A stretch of DNA of 64,000 bases, taken from the NCBI GenBank assembly GCA_963752565.1, contig CAVVZC010000017.1:164692-228691 (forward strand), given 5' to 3'. The DNA is from UBA11574 sp963752565. Its GTDB lineage: Bacteria > Desulfobacterota > Desulfobacteria > Desulfobacterales > UBA11574. The notes under the pieces are model-generated. The model did not search any database. It saw only the letters and a list, made by a program, of their open reading frames with translations, and was not told where the DNA came from. Below, piece by piece: positions 43,431-52,396 of the stretch (its first letter is position 1; each line of letters starts with the position of its first letter). Position numbers and translations under genes: made by a program.

Positions 43431-43997
43431 TTATCTTGACTTATCGGCATATGCTGCCACATCCATCACCATGATTACAATGTCCAAGTCTTTACCATGG
43501 CGATCTTTCATGAGCCCTTCGATCACCCCCCTGGGACTGAACCCGGCCTTTTTGAACATCGATAGGGCTTCATGGGCCCTTAGGGGAAACTCAACCATGA
43601 GCTTATCGATTCCAAATTCCAGGGCCAAATCGACAAGTTCGTTGATCATCAGGGTCCCCAGCCCTTTTCCATGGAATTCCGGATCCACGACGATCCTGAT
43701 GGTGGCCAGATGTTTCCTCCAGCCATAGGACACACGGTGAAGGCTTGCATTGGCCACCACTTTGTCGTTTTTAAAGGCCAGAAGCGGAAACACACGATCG
43801 TAATTCAGTTGATCGAACCATTTGTCGAGAACTTTTGGGTCGGTGACATCGTTGCGCACATACTGGAGCACCGAAGGGGTAAGTCGGTTAAAAAAAGCTC
43901 CCAGTCCTTTTCGATCGGCCTTGACCATGGGCCTTAATAGAACAACAGTGCCGTCTTTTAGCGTTCCTTTCTTTTTCAAATCTTTCATTTCTGTCAT
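43431..43997 (-). CDS. GNAT family N-acetyltransferase
   Basis: A 188-residue GCN5-related acetyltransferase. The acetyl-CoA-binding motif is IRIVVDPEFHGKGLGTLMINELVDLA (motif A, with the HGKGLG pyrophosphate loop near residue 115), and motif B is HEALSMFKKAGFSPRGVI. The N-terminal region (TVVLLRPMVKADRKGL) is typical of the superfamily. The acceptor, protein or small molecule, cannot be predicted. It ends 19 bases from the kinase gene in convergent orientation and lies 34 bases downstream of the metallophosphoesterase on its own strand, so the two minus-strand genes are likely cotranscribed. Confidence 0.85.
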   Translation of the reverse strand: MTEMKDLKKKGTLKDGTVVLLRPMVKADRKGLGAFFNRLTPSVLQYVRNDVTDPKVLDKWFDQLNYDRVFPLLAFKNDKVVANASLHRVSYGWRKHLATIRIVVDPEFHGKGLGTLMINELVDLALEFGIDKLMVEFPLRAHEALSMFKKAGFSPRGVIEGLMKDRHGKDLDIVIMVMDVAAYADKSR

Positions 43998-44031
43998 TTT
44001 ATCACCTTTTGATGATATTTAGACCACCCGT

Positions 44032-44787
44032 CTAAGTTCCATCCAAAAGCCTTTTGGCTAAATATTCAGGCAAGTTTGCTTCGGTTATTTTTTTAATCGT
44101 TGATGCCACATTATATTTTACCAGTTTAAAGCGCACTGTATTGGTTTCGGTGTCAAATATGAAATATGAAGACTTGGGTTCTCCATTTCGCGGCTGGCCG
44201 ACGCTTCCAGGATTCAAAAGGTAAAGTTCCTCCCCATTTAACCTGATCATTCCATTCAAAGGAATTTCAACCGGCGCCACTTTTCCTCGAACATTCATTC
44301 GCCAGACCTTCCTTTTATGGGTATGCCCGAACAGGCACACCTTTATCTGCCCCCAGATCCCCTTTCTCATCCTCTTTAACGTGGCTCTGGCCTGGAAGGG
44401 AAGGGCGATGTAGCTGCTCGTATCATCAGGGGAACCATGGCATGCAAGGCCGCAGGATAAGCGATGGTTTTTCTCCAAATCGTTTAAAAATTGGATATTT
44501 TCATGGGTAAGAATATTTCTTGTCCAAAGGATGGCATTTCGGGCAAAGATATTGAAATTCTCGGCAAAAGCAAGATTGCATGCTGCCAGATCATGATTGC
44601 CCAAAATAGAATGCATTCCGATATCTCTGGCCAGTTTGACACACTCATTGGGGCTTGCATTATACCCAACAAGGTCCCCAAGATTGAGAATTCGGTCGGC
44701 CTGGTTCTCAAAATCATTAACAACCGCTTGAAAAGCCTCTATATTTGCGTGGATATCTGAAAGAACGGCAACACGCACTATTGTCAC
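44032..44787 (-). CDS. metallophosphoesterase family protein
   Basis: A 251-residue calcineurin-like phosphoesterase with the full metal-site series: SDIHANIEAF, GDLVGYNASP, GNHDLAA, CHGSPDD and GHTHKRKV, then LNPGSVGQPRNG. It is a paralogue of the protein at 6373-7098; both belong to the YfcE/MJ0936-like group, whose true substrates are unknown. It probably forms a two-gene operon with the GNAT gene, and GAGGTGAC lies just before the start. It is cytoplasmic, with no signal sequence. Confidence 0.85.
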   Translation of the reverse strand: MTIVRVAVLSDIHANIEAFQAVVNDFENQADRILNLGDLVGYNASPNECVKLARDIGMHSILGNHDLAACNLAFAENFNIFARNAILWTRNILTHENIQFLNDLEKNHRLSCGLACHGSPDDTSSYIALPFQARATLKRMRKGIWGQIKVCLFGHTHKRKVWRMNVRGKVAPVEIPLNGMIRLNGEELYLLNPGSVGQPRNGEPKSSYFIFDTETNTVRFKLVKYNVASTIKKITEANLPEYLAKRLLDGT

Positions 44788-44869
44788 CTCTAGGACTTCA
44801 AGGACTCTTTAGCCATCTTCGGATGTGCAACTGGAGTAAAAACTTACCAGTGTCTAAAGTTGCAGACGA

Positions 44870-45148
44870 TTATGTGTATAAAAGTTCTTTAAATTTTTTT
44901 CTAAGCCACTTGTTGATCATACCCCCAACATGCCAGCGTCCTACAACCGGGATAAGAATGATCGCATAGAAGAACATATCTCCAGCCTTAATGAAAGTGA
45001 AAACAACCACCAGGCTGGTCATAATCAAGGCTATCACCACATTTGAGGCCAATCCGGCGAGTTCATTGAGCTTTACTGACATATATTCCTGCAGCTCTTC
45101 TTCATTCATAAAAACTTTCTTCCCTTTTCTTTCTTTTCTCAGCAGCAT
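44870..45148 (-). CDS. small two-TM membrane protein, hypothetical
   Basis: A 92-residue protein with two hydrophobic segments (VVIALIMTSLVVVFTFI and MFFYAIILIPVVG) flanked by basic ends, so a hairpin in the inner membrane. AGGAGA stands about 12 bases before the ATG at 45148; an ATG at 45109 with AGGGAAG upstream is an alternative that would drop a lysine-rich head. No family is recognised. It lies divergently from the radical SAM gene. Confidence 0.6.
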   Translation of the reverse strand: MLLRKERKGKKVFMNEEELQEYMSVKLNELAGLASNVVIALIMTSLVVVFTFIKAGDMFFYAIILIPVVGRWHVGGMINKWLRKKFKELLYT

Positions 45149-45179
45149 GTTTTTTAGGATCTCCTGAAGATATCACACC

Positions 45180-45210
45180 TGATGAATCTGTAACATGTCG
45201 AATTCATCAA
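45180..45210. repeat. short palindrome, second copy
   Basis: TGATGAAT and ATTCATCA pair around a short loop. The unit is nearly the same as the one at 14429-14460 (GTCGAATTCATCAA is shared exactly). It lies upstream of the small membrane protein gene. At 45294-45307 the sequence GGGACCTTTGAAAA is a solo end of the dispersed element family. Confidence 0.45.
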
Positions 45211-45456
45211 GTGTTTTGTATCTTTTTGTATTGTGTTTCGTTAAAAAAAAACCGCGGACTCCAACAATTATCAATGGGTCGGTCGTGTGTCAAGGGACCT
45301 TTGAAAAATACCCTCATTTGCCCATTATTGATAAAGTTCTTAAAGATTTGTTTTCATGCTTGACCCATAATATATGTTTTACTATCTTTTAAAAAGGTAA
45401 TTTTCTAATTACTTTCCATCAATGAAAACATTAATACATTAAACTAAAATATTCCC

Positions 45457-46560
45457 TTGTCCCTTTTAAAACTATATATCGATCAACAGGTACTCCATTC
45501 CCCTCAGGTTGTTTCCATTCGATCACGCATCCCCAATGTACCGGTTTCCGTAGTTCATAGTTCAACAGAAGTTTACAAATCGGTTTCATCGTCTGACAAT
45601 CCGGTTCAAAAAGGCAAAACGATCTTATTTCTCACCCGAAATAAAGGCGCCTTTATCAAGCCATGTCCCGGAACACGGTCATATACATGCTGTGGCTATC
45701 AAATTCTGCATATGGGCACATTTTGTATCATGGACTGTTCATATTGCATTTTACAAGCCTACTTTCATCCGCCCCTTCTGCAATATTTTGTCAATCACGA
45801 TGAACTTCTGGTAGAGTTAGACCGTCTTTTTTTAAATAAAACCTTAGCCAGAATCGGAACCGGAGAATTTACAGACAGCATGATTTGGGATAATTGGACG
45901 GATCTCTCAGATCTGCTTGTACCTAAATTTTCAAAACAGTCCAGAGTCGTATTGGAACTTAAAACTAAAACAGTGAACATAAAAACACTGAAAGCACTTC
46001 ACCACAATCATAAAACGATTGTGTCATGGTCTTTGAATACACCCCGTATTATTACAAATGAGGAACGCCATACGACATCCCTCTCTGCTAGACTTCGTGC
46101 TGCTGCAAAATGTGAGTCCTGGGGTTATCCCCTTGGCTTTCATTTTGATCCCTTGGTGATCTATGACGGGTGTGAAGAAGAATACGCGAGTGTTGTTGAG
46201 CAGTTGTTTTCCCATATATCTTCTGAAAATATTGTTTGGATCAGTCTTGGCACTTTTCGCTTTGTACCTGCTTTGAAGCCGATCATACAAAAACGCTTTC
46301 CAAAATCAAAAATCATTTACGGGGAATTTATATCCGGCCTTGACGGAAAAATGCGTTATTTTAAACCATTAAGAATCGATCTGTATCGAAAGATAGCGTC
46401 ATACATAAGGGACTATGCGCCTGATGCAATGATTTATTTATGTATGGAAGACGATGAGGTCTGGCAAAAGTCTCTTGGGTTTGTTCCTTCAGATTACGGC
46501 GGTTTATCGAAAATTCTGGATAAAAGTGCTGTAAAGCACTGTGGTTTAGATACAAGTTAG
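45457..46560 (+). CDS. spore photoproduct lyase-like radical SAM protein
   Basis: A 367-residue radical SAM enzyme of the SPL family. The iron-sulfur ligands are in CIMDCSYCILQ (Cx3Cx2C), preceded by KPCPGTRSYTCCGYQILHMGTF and followed by ARIGTGEFTDSMIWD, IVSWSLNTPRI and HFDPLV. SPL repairs thymine photoproducts in Bacillus spores; homologues in non-sporulating proteobacteria exist, with unknown substrate. The Cys141 equivalent of Bacillus SPL, needed for hydrogen donation, is not obvious. The start is a TTG without a clear ribosome site, so the first residues are uncertain. The TAG stop is the first part of a repeat element. Confidence 0.8.
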   Translation: MSLLKLYIDQQVLHSPQVVSIRSRIPNVPVSVVHSSTEVYKSVSSSDNPVQKGKTILFLTRNKGAFIKPCPGTRSYTCCGYQILHMGTFCIMDCSYCILQAYFHPPLLQYFVNHDELLVELDRLFLNKTLARIGTGEFTDSMIWDNWTDLSDLLVPKFSKQSRVVLELKTKTVNIKTLKALHHNHKTIVSWSLNTPRIITNEERHTTSLSARLRAAAKCESWGYPLGFHFDPLVIYDGCEEEYASVVEQLFSHISSENIVWISLGTFRFVPALKPIIQKRFPKSKIIYGEFISGLDGKMRYFKPLRIDLYRKIASYIRDYAPDAMIYLCMEDDEVWQKSLGFVPSDYGGLSKILDKSAVKHCGLDTS

Positions 46561-46744
46561 TTTCCATCCAGAAACAGTCCTTTTCCGCAATCTCTGCGTC
46601 AATCTGCGGAATTACTTGTGCGGCGTACCACTTGTACGCCTCCGCGTAATTCCTTGATTTCCTTGACCTTGCGAAAAATTGCTAATTTCTGCATTGGAAA
46701 CATAATTTGTGCCCAATATAGATTTATGGATGGGCATAAGTTAG
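46557..46744 (-). repeat. dispersed intergenic palindromic element, copy 3
   Basis: About 188 bp. The end GATTTATGGATGGGCATAAG is shared almost exactly with copy 5 at 59680-59701, and the opposite end TTCCATCCAGAAAC is partly complementary to it. Inside, on the minus strand, are CAAGGTCAAGGAA, a central hairpin of ACGCGG/CCGCGT type and TTGACGCAGAGATTGCGG, matching the family interior. AAGTTAGTTTCCATCCA occurs at both flanks as a 17-base direct repeat (46554-46570, 46738-46754). It overlaps the stop codon of the SPL-like gene. Confidence 0.65.
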
Positions 46745-46773
46745 TTTCCATCCACTTGATAAAAATTAATAAA

Positions 46774-47427
46774 ATGATGCGAAAATATTTTCTTTGTTTA
46801 CCGTTATTTTTATTGTCGGTTTTGTTATTCAGCCGAACCGCATTCCTACAGGAGTGGAACAAGGTAAAATGGGTAAATGATGGAGATACCATTGTACTCA
46901 GTGATGGCCGACATGTGCGTTACATCGGCATCAACGCGCCCGAAATTGCCCATGACAATCAAAAAGCAGAAGCATTTGGATATGAGGCAAAAAAATACAA
47001 TCAATCACTAATTCGATCAAAAAACGTGAGATTGGAATTCGACAAAGAAAAATATGACCGTCATGGTCGATTACTGGCAAACATTTTTTTATCAGACGGT
47101 ACTTTTATAAATAAAAAAATGATTGAAAAAGGATACGCTTATGCATTGCCTCGTAAACCGAATGTAAAATACGATAGGTTGTTGTTACAGACCCAAAGGG
47201 ATGCCATGTCGGCTAAACAAGGGATGTGGCGTAATTGGAATGATAAAGAGGGCGAAGAATATTTGGGGAGTGAAAGATCGAAACGGTTTCATTTGAAAAC
47301 ATGTCCGTATGTAAAAAGAATAAAAAAAAGAAACAGGGTCTTTTTTACAAGAAAATGGGACGCATTTTGGAATGGTTTTGCACCCTGCAAACGATGCATG
47401 GGAGAGACCTTTGAAATTAAGGATTGA
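46774..47427 (+). CDS. thermonuclease (SNase-like) with C-terminal zinc-binding tail
   Basis: A 217-residue exported nuclease. Residues 1-25 (MMRKYFLCLPLFLLSVLLFS) form a signal or membrane anchor. The SNase-like OB fold follows with the catalytic Arg and Glu region VRYIGINAPEI, and DRHGRLLANIF carrying the second catalytic Arg. After residue 165 a short module, HLKTCPYVKRI...FAPCKRC, resembles the Ada metal-binding fold, with a His and three Cys. I choose ATG 46774 because a longer frame to 46618 would run back through the repeat element. The enzyme probably degrades extracellular or periplasmic nucleic acid. Confidence 0.85.
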   Translation: MMRKYFLCLPLFLLSVLLFSRTAFLQEWNKVKWVNDGDTIVLSDGRHVRYIGINAPEIAHDNQKAEAFGYEAKKYNQSLIRSKNVRLEFDKEKYDRHGRLLANIFLSDGTFINKKMIEKGYAYALPRKPNVKYDRLLLQTQRDAMSAKQGMWRNWNDKEGEEYLGSERSKRFHLKTCPYVKRIKKRNRVFFTRKWDAFWNGFAPCKRCMGETFEIKD

Positions 47428-47477
47428 AAGTCCGCCAGATCCACCGAAATACGGAGGCGGGAATGGCGGACTTTCAA
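47424..47477. terminator. hairpin shared by two convergent genes
   Basis: TTGAAAGTCCGCC and GGCGGACTTTCAA are perfect 13-base arms around 28 bases that include ACGGAGGCGG. The left arm overlaps the nuclease stop, and the right arm ends 7 bases from the EF-G-like stop. Location and symmetry suggest a bidirectional terminator. Confidence 0.6.
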
Positions 47478-47483
47478 AATTGG

Positions 47484-49556
47484 CTATTCTTTGGCTTTGT
47501 TTATTTCTTCTACAATTTTTTGGGAGATTTGGGCAGGAACTTCGTCGTAATGTGAAAATTCCATGGTAAATAAACCCCGGCCTCCGGTAATTGAATTTAA
47601 ATCAGGTGCATAGGTTAAAAATTCGGACATGGGCACCTGTGCATTAATCACCTGGTTTTTACCCTTGCTGTCCATACCAAGGACTCGGCCACGCCTGCTG
47701 TTAAGATCTCCCATGATGTCACCCATGTATTCATCCGGAGTAATAACTGAGACATTCATAATCGGTTCCAAAAGAACAGGGCCGGCATCTTTAGTTGCCT
47801 TTTTGAAAGCGAGAGAACCTGCGATTTTAAATGCCATTTCAGATGAATCTACAGCATGAAAAGAACCGTCGTCGAGGATAACTTTAAAATCGACACATGG
47901 GAACCCTGTAAGAACCCCTTTTTGAGCCGATTCAATGACACCTTTTTCCACAGCCGGTATATACTGTCTGGGGATAGCACCCCCAACAATTTTATTTTCG
48001 AACTCAAAACCTTTTCCTCTGGGAAGCGGTTCTATCTGAATCCAACAGTCACCATACTGACCATGGCCCCCGGTCTGTTTTTTATGTTTCCCCTGGACCC
48101 TGACTTTTTTGGTAATGGTCTCTTTATAGGGGACTTTCGGTGTATCCAACTGGACCTCAACGTTGAATTTTCTTTTGAGTTTTTCAGTCGTAACTTCAAT
48201 ATGAACCTGCCCAAGGCCGGATAACAGAATTTGCTTTGTTTCAGGATTGCGTGTAAGCTGTAGGGACATATCTTCTTCCAATAATTTTGATAAAGAGATG
48301 AATACTTTGTCCTCATCTCCTTTTGACTTGGCTTTTACGGCAAATGAAATCAAAGGCGGAAGGGGATCTGCGCATTTAAATTTAACCTTTTGGCTACTAT
48401 TGCAGATGGTATCACCAGTGGTTGTCTCTTTTAGTTTGGCTACAGCAACAATTGCGCCGGGACCGGCCTTGGTAATTTGCTTTTGCTCTTTTCCGGCAAG
48501 CCTTAAAAGCTGGTTATATCTTTCACTTGTATCTTTATTAACGTTAAAGAAATTTCCATCTCCCCCAAGTGTCCCTGAAACAATCCTGAATATTGAAAGA
48601 CGTCCGGCAAAGGGATCGGCAACAGTTTTGAACACAAAACCAGAGAAGGGAGCGTCGGGATCAGGACGACATTCTATTTCGCCACTTCCAGTCGCATCAG
48701 CAGCGATCCAGGAGCCTCGATCCAGCGGTGAAGGCATGCAATGAACAATAAAATCCTGCAGGAGATCGACACCGATATTTTTTGTGACCGACCCACAAAG
48801 AACAGGGACAAATAAGCGCGACAAGATCCCTTTTTTTAAAGCAACCTTTATTTCATCATCTGATAGCGGTTCTCCTTCAAGATACCTTTCCAGAAGCTCG
48901 TCATCTGACTCGACAACATTTTCCACAAGAGCCTCTCGCTCTTTTGCAACCATATCCTGCATATCTGAGGGAATGTCAATTTTCGTTGCTTTGCCTTTGG
49001 CATCATAGGTGTAAGCTTTCATGCTGACCAGATCGATGATGCCGCTAAAGTTTTCTTCGGATCCTATTGGGATCTGTATGACCATCGGTTTCGGCTCAAA
49101 ACATTCGGCAGCATCTTTGAAAGCGCGCATAAAATCCGCACGTTCCCTATCGAGTTTGTTGATAAATATAATACATGGTAAATTAAATGCTTCAGCAAAC
49201 TCCCAGGCTTGTTCGGATTGAACTTTTATTCCGTCTACGGCATCCACGACAATAACCGCGCTGTCTGCCGCCTGCATGCAGCTCTTAGTGTCTGAAAAGA
49301 AATTTTGATCACCGGGTGTATCAATGAGGCTAACGGTATGTTTTTTCCAGTTGAATTGATGGAATCCGCTGCTTAAGCTAGAGTTGCGTTTAAGTTCTTC
49401 CGGCTCAAAGTCCATTGCAGTGTTGCCGTCTTCGACGCGGCCAATTCTGTTAATGATACCTGCATTGAAAAGCATTGTTTCGGCCAGAGAAGTTTTTCCC
49501 GCACCGCCGTGGGATGCAAAAGCAATGTTCCTTAAACTTACTATTGTTTCGGCCAT
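47484..49556 (-). CDS. fusA: elongation factor G-like GTPase
   Basis: A 690-residue translational GTPase with all five EF-G domains. The P-loop is SHGGAGKTSL rather than the DAGKTT of the housekeeping EF-G; with DTPGDQNFF and NKLDRERADF it fits the EF-G2/EF-G-like group seen with or without a second, standard EF-G elsewhere. Domain IV has GGHGQYGDCWIQIEPL and domain V has RRGRVLGMDSKG. Members may lack strong translocase activity and act in ribosome recycling or stress. The gene stands alone. Which of these roles applies here cannot be seen. Confidence 0.88.
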   Translation of the reverse strand: MAETIVSLRNIAFASHGGAGKTSLAETMLFNAGIINRIGRVEDGNTAMDFEPEELKRNSSLSSGFHQFNWKKHTVSLIDTPGDQNFFSDTKSCMQAADSAVIVVDAVDGIKVQSEQAWEFAEAFNLPCIIFINKLDRERADFMRAFKDAAECFEPKPMVIQIPIGSEENFSGIIDLVSMKAYTYDAKGKATKIDIPSDMQDMVAKEREALVENVVESDDELLERYLEGEPLSDDEIKVALKKGILSRLFVPVLCGSVTKNIGVDLLQDFIVHCMPSPLDRGSWIAADATGSGEIECRPDPDAPFSGFVFKTVADPFAGRLSIFRIVSGTLGGDGNFFNVNKDTSERYNQLLRLAGKEQKQITKAGPGAIVAVAKLKETTTGDTICNSSQKVKFKCADPLPPLISFAVKAKSKGDEDKVFISLSKLLEEDMSLQLTRNPETKQILLSGLGQVHIEVTTEKLKRKFNVEVQLDTPKVPYKETITKKVRVQGKHKKQTGGHGQYGDCWIQIEPLPRGKGFEFENKIVGGAIPRQYIPAVEKGVIESAQKGVLTGFPCVDFKVILDDGSFHAVDSSEMAFKIAGSLAFKKATKDAGPVLLEPIMNVSVITPDEYMGDIMGDLNSRRGRVLGMDSKGKNQVINAQVPMSEFLTYAPDLNSITGGRGLFTMEFSHYDEVPAQISQKIVEEINKAKE

Positions 49557-49761
49557 TTATTCTCCTCTCTGCTAAAATTAAAAAGGTGTAGATTTAGATA
49601 CATCATAACTCTTCCCATTTGAAAATGGCACCATATGATTTAACTTAAAAAATTTACTAGCCAACGACGCTTTATTGACGTAGCCGAAAATAAACGGTGC
49701 GAAATTTGAGTAATAATCCTAAATCCAATTTTTTTATAGGTTTATACATAAAAAATCAAGC

Positions 49762-50505
49762 TCAACTTTCAAATTTTAATGAAATGAAAAATTCTCTGTT
49801 TCCTTTGGGCCCCAATATGGGAGAGGGGATCACCCATTCGCTGAAAAGATGCTTTTTTATAAAAAAATCAGAAAGATTTTCGATAACTTCAGCATGAAGA
49901 ATCGGGTCACGTACCACGCCACCTTTTCCGACATTCCTTTTCCCCACCTCAAATTGGGGTTTAACCAACGCCAGAATTCCGGCATTTTTTTTCATAAATT
50001 TTAATATCTCGGGAACAACCTTTTTAAGGGAAATAAAGGAGACATCTATGGTAACAAGATCTACGAGTTGCGGAAGGGTTTCAGGCTGCATATGCCGTAT
50101 GTTCATTCGTTCTATAACAACAACTCGAGGATTCTGCCTCAATTTCCAAGCCAGCTGTCCATAACCGACATCTACAGCATAAACACGGCCTGCACCATGT
50201 TGTAGGAGGCAGTCAGTGAAACCGCCCGTGGATGCGCCCACATCAAGGCACACAAAACCGTTGATATTGATTCCCAAGGCATGAAGCGCCTTTTCGAGTT
50301 TAAGACCACCTCTGCTAACATAAGGATGATCTTCCCCTTGGAGAACAATATCGTCCTCTGGGAAAACGGGTGTGCCGGGTTTATCCACAATATGGTTATT
50401 AACCAAAACTTTCCCAGCCATAATAAGAGCTTGAGCGCGTTGGCGACTGTGCACAAGCCCTTTCTCTACCACGACCACATCGAGTCTTTTTTTACCTGCA
50501 ACCAT
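49762..50505 (-). CDS. tlyA: TlyA family rRNA (cytidine-2'-O)-methyltransferase
   Basis: A 247-residue protein: an S4 RNA-binding domain (KKRLDVVVVEKGLVHSRQRAQALIMAGKVLV, residues 5-35) joined to an FtsJ-like methyltransferase (VCLDVGASTGGFTDCLLQ as the SAM motif, VYAVDVGYGQLAWKLR, VDLVTIDVSFISL, ILALVKPQFEVG). TlyA adds 2'-O-methyl groups to 16S and/or 23S rRNA; members were long mistaken for haemolysins. The start codon overlaps the dxs stop, so it is the last gene of the xseA-xseB-ispA-dxs-tlyA operon. Confidence 0.92.
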   Translation of the reverse strand: MVAGKKRLDVVVVEKGLVHSRQRAQALIMAGKVLVNNHIVDKPGTPVFPEDDIVLQGEDHPYVSRGGLKLEKALHALGININGFVCLDVGASTGGFTDCLLQHGAGRVYAVDVGYGQLAWKLRQNPRVVVIERMNIRHMQPETLPQLVDLVTIDVSFISLKKVVPEILKFMKKNAGILALVKPQFEVGKRNVGKGGVVRDPILHAEVIENLSDFFIKKHLFSEWVIPSPILGPKGNREFFISLKFES

Positions 50506-52382
50506 CAGGCATCATTCATCAGCTTTTTCGCTGCATTGAATATAGCGGTCGCATCAACACAATATTTAGACCTGAGATACTCCTGAGAACCGTGTTCAAC
50601 AAAGGTATCCGGTATTCCGATGCATTTCAAACGAAACCCTGTTATCTCCTGATCGGCCAAACATTCCAAAACCGCACTTCCAAATCCTCCCTGACGAACA
50701 TTCTCTTCAATGGTTATAATTCGCGGTATTTTTCTGGAAAGGGACCCTATCAAATCGGCATCAATTGGTTTTACAAAACGACAATTTACAACCGTTGCAG
50801 AAACATTATGCTCTTTGAGCATGCCATGAGCAAGAAGCGCTTCGTTAACTGACCGACCGATGGCGAAGATAACAACATCATCTCCTTTTTTAAGCACTTC
50901 CCCTTTGCCGATGGGTATGGGAATATCTTGTTTTTCCGCTTTTTCACCCTCAACGGTTCCCCTGGGATATCGAATCGCAATGGGGCCATTATGGGCGATA
51001 GCCGTGATCAACATTCTGCAAAGTTCATTTTCATCCTTGGGTGCCATGACCACCATGTTGGGAAGACTTCTTAGATAAGATAAATCAAAAACACCATTAT
51101 GGGTCGCTCCATCCTCACCGACAATTCCACCGCGATCCACTGCAAAAATAACTGGAACTGCCTCAATACACACATCATGTAATATCTGGTCATAGGCGCG
51201 CTGCAAAAACGTTGAATATATGGCCACTACAGGCCTAAAGCCTTCTGTTGCTAATCCTGCAGCAAAAGTTACGGCGTGCTGCTCAGCGATTCCCACATCA
51301 AAAAAGCGATCCGGATAGGCATGTGCAAAATCCGAGAGGCCTGTACCTTCGGGCATTGCAGCGGTCACTGCGATGATTCTAGGGTCTTCTGACGCCATTT
51401 TGAGCAACGTTTGTCCAAAAACATGAGTATATGTCGGAATCGTACAATCTTCATTTGTACTTTCTCCAGTATCAGCGTCAAAGCATCCAACACCATGAAA
51501 ATATACTGGATTTTTTTCAGAAGGGGGGTACCCCTTGCCTTTTGTCGTCGTTACATGGAGAAGTACTGGCTCGTTTAGACATTTAACATTATTAAGAATG
51601 TCGATGAGATGATCAAGGTTATGGCCGTTAATAGGACCAAAATATTCAAAATTAAAGGCTTCAAACAACATCCCAGGAGTGATAAACGTTTTAAAGGACT
51701 CTTTGGAACGCTTTGCAATTTGATAGATATCGTCTCCAAATTTCGGCAAAGATTTAAGAAAGTCTCTCACTTCCTTTTTAAAATCCTGTAAATATTTTGA
51801 AGAAAATGTGCGGCTTAATAAAGAAGATACAGCACCTACATTGTGTGCAATGGACATATCATTGTCGTTAAGTATAACGAGAATATTTTTATTAATGTCT
51901 CCTGCCTGGTTAAGGCCCTCATAGGCAAGCCCTGCGGTCATAGAGCCGTCTCCTATAACGGCAATAACCTTTGAATTATCATTTTTCAAACGCTTGGCAC
52001 ATGCAATTCCAAGCCCTGCAGATATTGAAGTGCTGCTGTGGCCTGTTGAAAATGCATCATAGGGGCTTTCACTCATACGTGTAAATCCGCATATTCCATT
52101 ATACTGACGTAGGGTGTGAAAGCGTTCTCTTCTTCCGGTAAGCAGCTTATGCGCATAAGACTGGTGTCCAACATCCCATATAATTTTATCATCAGGGGCG
52201 TTAAAGACATAGTGTATGGCAATGGCCAGTTCAACAGCGCCCAGACTTGGTGCAAGGTGGCCGCCATTTTTAGATACCACGTCGACAATAATCTTCCGTA
52301 TTTCTGAGGCAAGAAGCGGCAGATCATTTTTAGCCATTTTTTTTAAATCTTTAGGAGAATTAATTTTTTCAAGAAAGCTCAA
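50505..52382 (-). CDS. dxs: 1-deoxy-D-xylulose-5-phosphate synthase
   Basis: A 625-residue thiamine-diphosphate enzyme joining pyruvate and glyceraldehyde-3-phosphate, the first step of the MEP pathway. The ThDP motif is IGDGSMTAGLAYEGLNQAG...NILVILNDND; the catalytic His region is DVGHQSYAHKLLTGR; the transketolase signature is FAVDRGGIVGEDGATHNG. The length is standard. It lies between ispA (14 bases upstream) and tlyA (overlap) in a repair and isoprenoid operon. ispF of the same pathway is at 25437. Confidence 0.95.
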   Translation of the reverse strand: MSFLEKINSPKDLKKMAKNDLPLLASEIRKIIVDVVSKNGGHLAPSLGAVELAIAIHYVFNAPDDKIIWDVGHQSYAHKLLTGRRERFHTLRQYNGICGFTRMSESPYDAFSTGHSSTSISAGLGIACAKRLKNDNSKVIAVIGDGSMTAGLAYEGLNQAGDINKNILVILNDNDMSIAHNVGAVSSLLSRTFSSKYLQDFKKEVRDFLKSLPKFGDDIYQIAKRSKESFKTFITPGMLFEAFNFEYFGPINGHNLDHLIDILNNVKCLNEPVLLHVTTTKGKGYPPSEKNPVYFHGVGCFDADTGESTNEDCTIPTYTHVFGQTLLKMASEDPRIIAVTAAMPEGTGLSDFAHAYPDRFFDVGIAEQHAVTFAAGLATEGFRPVVAIYSTFLQRAYDQILHDVCIEAVPVIFAVDRGGIVGEDGATHNGVFDLSYLRSLPNMVVMAPKDENELCRMLITAIAHNGPIAIRYPRGTVEGEKAEKQDIPIPIGKGEVLKKGDDVVIFAIGRSVNEALLAHGMLKEHNVSATVVNCRFVKPIDADLIGSLSRKIPRIITIEENVRQGGFGSAVLECLADQEITGFRLKCIGIPDTFVEHGSQEYLRSKYCVDATAIFNAAKKLMNDA

Positions 52383-52396
52383 AGTATTGTGACCCC

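Noticed and set aside
45422..45456. ATG at 45422 as an alternative start of the SPL-like gene
   Set aside because: It is in another frame and meets a stop after six codons, so the TTG at 45457 remains the only in-frame option seen.
47484..49556. The single housekeeping EF-G
   Set aside because: The P-loop and neighbouring residues fit the EF-G2-like group, and no str operon genes (rpsL, rpsG, tuf) are adjacent.
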